A model generated the notes under the pieces. It was not told the origin of the DNA, did not search any database, and was given only the letters and a program-made list of their open reading frames with translations. Position numbers and translations under genes: made by a program. Below are positions 23,068 through 28,136 of a stretch of 28,136 nucleotides of DNA, piece by piece. The number at the start of each line of letters is the position of its first letter. Positions within the stretch are counted from its first letter, which is position 1. Origin of the DNA: an uncultured Campylobacter sp. (lineage in GTDB: Bacteria; Campylobacterota; Campylobacteria; Campylobacterales; Campylobacteraceae); the NCBI RefSeq assembly GCF_937997405.1, contig NZ_CALKTL010000035.1:1-28136 (forward strand). Direction: 5' to 3'.

Positions 23068-24225
23068 TTAGAATTTTAAAATTTTACCTGATTTGCTGAC
23101 TACGAGGATCGCTTCCCCGTCTGCGTACATCGCTAAAAATTCGCTTTTTAAATCCACAACCTCCTTTAATCCTACTTTTTGATTTTCGTAAATTTTATCT
23201 TTAGTAGCGATAAACTGCGTGCCGCGGGCGCACACGATGGATTTGATCCAAGAGCCCACGCTTTTGCGCTCGCCGCTTTTTAAATTTATAAAATTCCCCT
23301 CTATATCGCCTGCAAATAGCGTCCCGTCGCAGTCTGCAAGCGCAGTGATGATAGAGCCGCTTAAATTTTTATCGCCAGCTTCGGCTGAAATTTCGCTTTG
23401 AGTTTTAAGCCCCTCGTCTTGAAATTTTGCGCCTTTGAATTCTAAGCCTTGAAATTCCGCACTCTTTGCGCCGCCAGCTTTTGTTTCGTTTTGCTCGGAG
23501 CCTTGCACGATTCTCGTGCTATTAAATTCTGCATCTTTAAATTTCACGCTACCAAGCTCTCCCTGCGCGGCGCGATTAGGCGCTGTATCGATGCCGCTAA
23601 ATTTAGTCGCGACAAGATCTGCGCTAAAACAGGCTACGCCGTTCCAGCTTGCGACGCAAAGTCCGTTAGCGCCCAGGCTAACGGCATTGATCCTGCCGTA
23701 ATGAAACGAAATTCCGCGCAGCCCATCTGGGGCGGAATTTCTATTTAAAGATTGCCCGTTCGCGGTGGAATTCTCGCCTGAGGCGTAGCCGCCATCCGCG
23801 CTGTTATCAGGGTCTTCGTCTAATCTTATTAGTTGATTTTTATCCACTACCGCGTAAATCGCGTCTTTTGCGGCATAGATCGCATCTATTTGGGCTGTGC
23901 CGCTACGCCCCGTCTTAAGCGTGCGTAAAAACTTTAGTCTATCGTTTAGCACCGCGATTTCGGCTCCGCCCCAAGCTAGATAAATTTTGCCGTTTTTAAA
24001 ATTTAGAGCCGTGATTTCATTATCGCTGTATTTTTGCGCGAACTCCACATCCCATTTAGCAGTATCAAACATCCTAAGCTCGCCGCCACTGCCGCATAAA
24101 AGCAGTCGGTGCGAGCTTGCGTCGAATGCGCCCAGACGCAGCGTGGCATTTAGATCAAAGCTGCCAGCTGCTGCCATCTGCGATAAACAAATCAAAAAGG
24201 CAATACAAAATTTTATAAAATTCAT
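23068..24225 (-). CDS. Exported WD40-like (NapL-like) beta-propeller protein leading the nos operon
   Basis: This 385-residue protein has a signal peptide (MNFIKFCIAFLICLSQMAAAG) and then repeating short beta-blade units such as LLCGSGGELRMFDTAKW, KIYLAWGGAEIAVLND and AKDAIYAVVDKNQLIRLD. It resembles the NapL/WD40 accessory proteins of epsilonproteobacterial respiratory operons; a role in NosZ assembly is inferred from position only. Two low-complexity insertions interrupt the propeller (about 146-166, with NST and NSA units, and about 235-290, with Phe every five residues in AEFQGLEFKGAKFQ), again from the 15-nt-period DNA repeat. It is the first gene of the operon, so the main nos promoter should lie just upstream. 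Confidence 0.7.
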   Translation of the reverse strand: MNFIKFCIAFLICLSQMAAAGSFDLNATLRLGAFDASSHRLLLCGSGGELRMFDTAKWDVEFAQKYSDNEITALNFKNGKIYLAWGGAEIAVLNDRLKFLRTLKTGRSGTAQIDAIYAAKDAIYAVVDKNQLIRLDEDPDNSADGGYASGENSTANGQSLNRNSAPDGLRGISFHYGRINAVSLGANGLCVASWNGVACFSADLVATKFSGIDTAPNRAAQGELGSVKFKDAEFNSTRIVQGSEQNETKAGGAKSAEFQGLEFKGAKFQDEGLKTQSEISAEAGDKNLSGSIITALADCDGTLFAGDIEGNFINLKSGERKSVGSWIKSIVCARGTQFIATKDKIYENQKVGLKEVVDLKSEFLAMYADGEAILVVSKSGKILKF

Positions 24226-24520
24226 CTTAATCCGCTCTTTGCGAAATGATACTACTCCAAGGCTTAAAAATCGGTTTAAAGCTTGAGCTATAATGAAATT
24301 CTAAGATTTCTTAAAAGTTGCGAAATTCTATGATATAAAAACAGCTCTAAGTGAAATTTTATTTTTCACATTTCGCTATAAATTCTGCTTTAAAATTATA
24401 ATTTCAGTAAATTTTTATTTTGATAGATTTTTACAATTTGTAACGCTCCTTTAATTTTGTTTAAATAAAAAGTTAGTATAATCGCCAAAGTTTGTTTTAA
24501 ATTTTACTGAAGGAGAAACT
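24226..24520. promoter_or_regulatory. Divergent promoter region between the nos operon and the Dcu-type transporter
   Basis: This is an AT-rich, non-coding stretch of 295 bases between the divergent starts. The plus-strand side has a good -10 box (listed separately). For the minus-strand nos operon no -10 stands out; TATCAT, complementary to ATGATA at 24246-24251, is the nearest guess. No convincing FNR- or NssR-type palindrome (TTAAC-N4-GTTAA) was seen, though both neighbours would be expected to respond to oxygen or nitrogen oxides. Confidence 0.5.
24477..24482 (+). promoter_or_regulatory. -10 box (TATAAT) of the Dcu-type transporter gene
   Basis: A perfect TATAAT preceded by GTTAG lies 39 bases before the ATG at 24521, behind a T-rich stretch (24428-24462). 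The start codon has a strong site, GAAGGAG, a few bases upstream. Confidence 0.65.
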
Positions 24521-26188
24521 ATGGAGTTTCTGACAAGTTTGTCTGAAAGCACTCAATTCTTTTTGCAGCTCATTATAGTCTTGGGCTGTTTGTTTTATGG
24601 TGCTAAAAAAGGCGGTATGGCGCTGGGAATTCTAGGCGGTATAGGCTTAGTGATCTTAGTGTTTGGATTTAGATTAGAGCCGGGTAAGCCGGCAGTGGAC
24701 GTTATTTTAACTATCCTCGCAGTTGTCGTAGCAAGTGCAACGCTACAGGCTACGGGAGGGCTTGATGTAATGCTTCAAATAGCGGAGAAATTGCTTCGTA
24801 AGCATCCGAAGATGGTTTGTATCATCGCTCCAACTGTTGCGTGGACGCTTACAATCTTATGCGGAACGGGACACACCGTCTATACGCTGCTTCCGATCAT
24901 CTATGACGTAGCTATTAAAAATGGGATTCGCCCTGAGCGCCCGATGGCTGCTTCTACGATCTCCTCGCAGCTTGCTATCATCGCTAGCCCCGTTTCGGTT
25001 GCCGGCGTTTCGATGGTCGCGATCTTACTAGGTCAAGGCGTGCATATCGAGGGCTTTAGTACGTATTTGGATCTGCTAAAACTCACTATCCCTTCTACTT
25101 TCATCGGTATGCTTGCAATCGGAACGTGGTCGATTTTTAGAGGTAAAGATCTAGATAAAGATCCGGAATTTCAAGAAAAGATCAAAGATCCAGAGCAGAA
25201 AAAATATATCTACGGCGAAAGCACGACATTGTTAGGTCAAAAGCTTCCTAGGATTAAGTGGATCTGCATGTGGATTTTCTTAGCCACTATTGCGCTAGTT
25301 GCGGTTTTAGGTTACGAAAAAAGCTTGCGCCCTGCGTGGACTAAAAATGTCCCGGGCAAATCCGTAGAGATCATCGTCGATAAAAAAACGGTCAAAAATA
25401 TCACGATTAAAGATGGTCAGGTTATCTCCATGGTAGATGGTGGCAAGGTCGTCTCAAACGTCAAAGAGTCCAAAGCCAAAGATGCGACGAAATTTAATAG
25501 CGTCGAAATTTACGACAAAGATAAAAAGCTTACTCAAAGCATCGTCTCTCAAGACGGAAATGTCGTCATCACGACAGGCGATAAGAGCGAGAGCATCGCA
25601 AACGCAAGCATTGTCGTAAAAGATACGATGAAAAAGACCACAAATTTAAATATGGTCTTAACCATTCAAATTTTCATGCTTCTTGCAGCATCCATTATGA
25701 TGATTGTCTCGGGTATCAAAGCGGGCAATATCGCTAAAAATGAAATTTTTCATAGCGGTATGATCGCGCTTGTAGCCATTTATGGAATTTCATGGATGGC
25801 GGAGACTATGTTTACCGCTCATATCGAAATGCTTAAAGCGTCGCTAGGTAAGGTCGTTATGGCGTATCCGTGGACATATGTCATCGTTTCGCTTTTGATT
25901 AGTAAATTCCTTAACTCTCAAGCAGCAGCGGTTGCTACTTTCGTACCGCTAGCGGTTAGCATCGGTATCGATCCGGGCCTTATTATTGCGTTTGCACCTG
26001 CTTGCTACGGATACTATATCCTACCTACCTATCCGAGCGATCTTGCGGCGATCCAGTTCGACCGCTCCGGCACTACGCACATCGGTAAATTCGTCATCAA
26101 CCACAGCTTCATTTTCCCTGGGCTAATAGGCGTTCTTACTTCATGCGCGATGGGCTTTATCTTCGCTCATATTTACGGCTACTTATAA
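24521..26188 (+). CDS. DcuA/DcuB-family anaerobic C4-dicarboxylate transporter with an extra soluble insertion
   Basis: This inner-membrane transporter has 555 residues. Family hallmarks are the N-terminal helix with GAKKGGMALGILGGIG, QATGGLDVMLQIAEKLLRKHP (76-96), the GTGHT loop (115-119), SQLAIIASPVSVAGVS (149-164) and a C-terminal YYILPTYPSDLAAIQFDRSGTT region. DcuA/DcuB exchange or import fumarate, aspartate and succinate during anaerobic growth. Usual length is about 430-450 residues. The excess is a hydrophilic, Lys/Asp/Val-rich block at about 270-375 between two helices (246-266 and 377-397), with beta-like repeats (VEIIVDKKTVKNITIKDGQV; VEIYDKDKKLTQSIVSQDGN). DcuA and DcuB cannot be told apart here. 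It is monocistronic, with its own -10 box and a strong terminator. Confidence 0.9.
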   Translation: MEFLTSLSESTQFFLQLIIVLGCLFYGAKKGGMALGILGGIGLVILVFGFRLEPGKPAVDVILTILAVVVASATLQATGGLDVMLQIAEKLLRKHPKMVCIIAPTVAWTLTILCGTGHTVYTLLPIIYDVAIKNGIRPERPMAASTISSQLAIIASPVSVAGVSMVAILLGQGVHIEGFSTYLDLLKLTIPSTFIGMLAIGTWSIFRGKDLDKDPEFQEKIKDPEQKKYIYGESTTLLGQKLPRIKWICMWIFLATIALVAVLGYEKSLRPAWTKNVPGKSVEIIVDKKTVKNITIKDGQVISMVDGGKVVSNVKESKAKDATKFNSVEIYDKDKKLTQSIVSQDGNVVITTGDKSESIANASIVVKDTMKKTTNLNMVLTIQIFMLLAASIMMIVSGIKAGNIAKNEIFHSGMIALVAIYGISWMAETMFTAHIEMLKASLGKVVMAYPWTYVIVSLLISKFLNSQAAAVATFVPLAVSIGIDPGLIIAFAPACYGYYILPTYPSDLAAIQFDRSGTTHIGKFVINHSFIFPGLIGVLTSCAMGFIFAHIYGYL

Positions 26189-26197
26189 TAGCTATAC

Positions 26198-26228
26198 GCT
26201 CGCGAGTTTCATACTCGCGAGCTTTTTT
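26198..26228 (+). terminator. Rho-independent terminator after the Dcu-type gene
   Basis: GCTCGCGAG (26198-26206) and CTCGCGAGC (26214-26222) form a perfect 9-bp stem with a 7-base loop, followed at once by six T. This is the clearest terminator in the window. Confidence 0.93.
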
Positions 26229-26298
26229 AATTTCAAAATTCTTTAGATTAATGCTCCGCGCCCGCGCAAAGCTAAATCGTTTTAAATAAAATTTACGT

Positions 26299-26304
26299 TA
26301 TAAT
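26299..26304 (+). promoter_or_regulatory. -10 box (TATAAT) of the lar genes
   Basis: A perfect TATAAT lies 29 bases before the larA start and just after the preceding terminator, with an A/T-rich stretch upstream. The AGGAGG at 26322-26327 is a strong ribosome binding site for larA. Confidence 0.65.
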
Positions 26305-26332
26305 CCCGCCAAATTCCACACAGGAGGCAGAT

Positions 26333-27583
26333 ATGCAAATCCCTATCGCATACGGCAAAGATGATCATCTAAGCTTAGAGATAAACGAGAAAAATTTGCT
26401 CGGCGTTTTCGATCCAAACCCCGTGGCTAAATTTGACGAAACGGCGCTCATCGCAAACGCTCTAGCAAATCCGATAAATCAAAAAAGCTTTGACGAATTT
26501 ATTGGGGGCGAGCAAAAGATCGTCGTCATCGTAAACGACGGTACGCGCCCGACGCCGACGGCAAAAATTTTAAAGCAAATTTACCCAAAAATCCGCGAGA
26601 AAAATAAAATTTTTATCATCGCCACGGGCTGCCACAGAGAGGGCACGCAGGAAGAATACGAGATGATCTTCGGCAAAGAAATTTACGCGGAGATCAGAGC
26701 CAAAAACGAAGTTCACGATCACGACTCCAAGCACGACGAGATGGTGTTTTTAGGAGAGTCCAAAAACGGCACGCAGATGTATCTAAACAAAATCGTGGCC
26801 GAGGCGAAAAAAGTGATAGTAATCGGCTCGGTCGAGCCGCACTATTTCGCGGGTTACACGGGCGGCAGAAAGGCCTTTTTGCCGGGCACTGCGTCGTACG
26901 AGAGCATCACGCAAAATCACAAGCTCGCACTAAGCTCCGACGCGCAAGCGCTGCGCCTAGAGGGCAACCCCGTGCACGAGGATATGATCGATGCGATGAA
27001 GGTGCTCGCGCATATCGACGTTTTTTCGATCCAGACGGTGCTTGACAGCGAGCACGGCGTGTATTACGCAAGCGCGGGCGATTTGAACGACAGCTTTTAC
27101 GACTGCGTGAAAAAGGCAGACGAGGTGTTTTGCGTAAATATCCCGCGCAAGGCAGATATCGTGATCTCGGTCGCGCCCTATCCGATGGACGTCGATCTCT
27201 ATCAGGCGCAAAAAGCCCTAGATAACGGCAAACTGGCGCTTGCTGAAGGGGGAATTTTAATAATGGTCGCAAAGTGCCGCACAGGCATCGGGCCAAAGCC
27301 GTTTTTTGACCTGATGGCCTCCGCCGACACGCCCAAAAAGGTGCTAGAAAAGATCAGCGCGGGCTTTAAGCTCGGCTATCACAAGGCCGCTAAAATGGCT
27401 GAAATCTCGCTCTGGGCGCAGACCTGGGCGGTGAGCGAGCTCAGCGACGATGAGATGCGAGCCGTGCATCTAAAGCCATACCACGACATCCAAAAGGCCG
27501 TGGACGACGCGCTCGCGCAAAAGGGTGCGGACGCTAAAATCATCATCCTGCCGTTTGGCTCGATGACGGTGCCTAAGGTTTAA
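26333..27583 (+). CDS. larA: LarA, nickel-pincer lactate racemase family
   Basis: This 416-residue cytoplasmic enzyme belongs to the LarA family, which interconverts D- and L-lactate (or related 2-hydroxy acids) using a nickel-pincer nucleotide covalently bound to a lysine. Landmarks are VNDGTRPTPT (68-77), GCHREGT with His101, VEPHYFAGYTGGRKAFLPG with His170 and Lys180, and NHKLAL with His196. By spacing these match His108, His174, Lys184 and His200 of the L. plantarum enzyme. Because LarA homologues act on several 2-hydroxy acids, the exact substrate is not certain. larC follows after two bases. It has its own promoter and a strong AGGAGG site. Confidence 0.9.
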   Translation: MQIPIAYGKDDHLSLEINEKNLLGVFDPNPVAKFDETALIANALANPINQKSFDEFIGGEQKIVVIVNDGTRPTPTAKILKQIYPKIREKNKIFIIATGCHREGTQEEYEMIFGKEIYAEIRAKNEVHDHDSKHDEMVFLGESKNGTQMYLNKIVAEAKKVIVIGSVEPHYFAGYTGGRKAFLPGTASYESITQNHKLALSSDAQALRLEGNPVHEDMIDAMKVLAHIDVFSIQTVLDSEHGVYYASAGDLNDSFYDCVKKADEVFCVNIPRKADIVISVAPYPMDVDLYQAQKALDNGKLALAEGGILIMVAKCRTGIGPKPFFDLMASADTPKKVLEKISAGFKLGYHKAAKMAEISLWAQTWAVSELSDDEMRAVHLKPYHDIQKAVDDALAQKGADAKIIILPFGSMTVPKV

Positions 27584-27585
27584 GC

Positions 27586-28136
27586 TTGGCGAAATTTCTT
27601 TACTACGACGCAAGCGCGGGCATTAGCGGCGATATGAATTTAGGCGCGCTGGTGGGGCTCGGAGTGGATTTTGGCTATCTTTGCGCCGAGCTCGAGAAGT
27701 TAAATTTAGCCGGCGAATTTAAGCTAGAGCGCAAAAACGTGCTAAAAAACGGCATCGCCGCGACCAAAATCGACGTCGTGCCGCTAAAATCGCAGCCCCA
27801 CGCGAGAAGCTACGCCGATATCAAGCAAATTTTAGAGGGTTCAAATTTAAGCAAGCGCTGCAAGCAAAGAGCGGGTGCGATATTTCGCACGATCGCCGAG
27901 GCCGAGGCCAAAGTCCACGGCACGCAGATAGATCGGGTGCATTTCCACGAGGTCGGCGCTCTCGATTCCATTGTGGATATCATAAGCGTCGCTATTCTGA
28001 TGGACTACATTCAGCCTAACCATGTGATTTCCAGTGTCGTTTCAGATGGTCACGGTACTATCAGATGTGCACACGGTGTGCTGAGCGTTCCTGTGCCGGC
28101 AACATCTGCAATCTACAAAAGTGAGCAGGTTAGGTT
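27586..28136 (+). CDS. larC: LarC nickel insertion protein, 3' end cut off by the window
   Basis: A TTG start at 27586, two bases past the larA stop and preceded by AAGG, opens a frame that stays open to the end of the window (183 codons). The protein begins LAKFLYYDASAGISGDMNLGA and contains HFHEVGALDSIVDI, both hallmarks of LarC (formerly DUF111). LarC is the CTP-dependent cyclometallase that inserts nickel into the pincer cofactor of LarA. LarB and LarE, needed to make the cofactor precursor, are not in the window and may lie downstream. From about 28000 the codon choice changes (fewer GC-rich codons), although the protein still follows LarC (DGHGTIRCAHGVLSVPVPAT). Confidence 0.88.
   Translation, partial: MAKFLYYDASAGISGDMNLGALVGLGVDFGYLCAELEKLNLAGEFKLERKNVLKNGIAATKIDVVPLKSQPHARSYADIKQILEGSNLSKRCKQRAGAIFRTIAEAEAKVHGTQIDRVHFHEVGALDSIVDIISVAILMDYIQPNHVISSVVSDGHGTIRCAHGVLSVPVPATSAIYKSEQVR

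Overview
The window looks like chromosomal DNA from an Epsilonproteobacterium, most likely one of the oral, moderately high-GC Campylobacter species (C. gracilis-like; this species guess is inference). The reasons are the epsilonproteobacterial layout of the nitrous oxide reductase cluster, frequent AAATTTT/AAAATTT tracts, tightly overlapping ATGA gene junctions and -10 boxes without an obvious -35. No tRNA, rRNA, CRISPR array, insertion sequence or phage gene was seen.

Layout. (1) Bases 1-1483: the end of a DUF364 metal-chelation-type protein and an RBBP9/YdeN-like serine hydrolase. (2) 1933-4318: an accessory island on the minus strand. A 28-bp imperfect direct repeat brackets an AT-rich cassette with two paralogous membrane-anchored proteins of unknown function and a 49-residue ORF, and the gene next to the inner repeat is frameshifted. 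(3) 4717-8439: a DUF4139 protein and a FecCD-type ABC permease/ATPase pair with no binding protein, separated by DNA full of hairpins and repeats. (4) 9288-12011: a carbon monoxide dehydrogenase (CooS) homologue with a roughly 265-residue Ser/Ala/Asn- and His-rich N-terminal extension and an Asp in place of one C-cluster cysteine. (5) 12229-24225: a complete clade II (Sec-exported, cytochrome c-fused) nos operon on the minus strand, read in the order beta-propeller protein, nosZ, nosB, nosD, nosG, nosC1, nosC2, nosH, nosF, nosL, nosY and a second NosL-like gene. (6) 24521-28136, plus strand: a DcuA/DcuB-family C4-dicarboxylate transporter with an extra soluble domain, then larA and the start of larC (lactate racemase and its nickel-insertion factor).

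How the genes fit together. The nos operon lets the cell respire N2O. NosG/NosH probably pass electrons from menaquinol toward NosC1/NosC2 and the cytochrome domain of NosZ, while NosD, NosF, NosY and NosL build the copper centres. The Dcu-type transporter fits fumarate/succinate metabolism, and LarA/LarC fit lactate use. LarA/LarC, and CooS if it is a true CODH, would need nickel. However, the CooS homologue lacks one conserved cluster ligand. A deviant CODH of this kind, CooS-V of Carboxydothermus hydrogenoformans, is reported to carry an Fe/S/O hybrid cluster and to react with hydroxylamine rather than CO. Its position beside a denitrification operon makes a nitrogen-oxide or redox-stress role worth testing.

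The most unusual signals are the deviant CooS with its His-rich extension, a 15-nt-period GC(A/G)GAATT repeat that has entered several unrelated exported proteins as NSA-rich linkers, the repeat-bracketed cassette, the enlarged Dcu transporter, and a pair of intergenic repeats whose differences preserve a hairpin.
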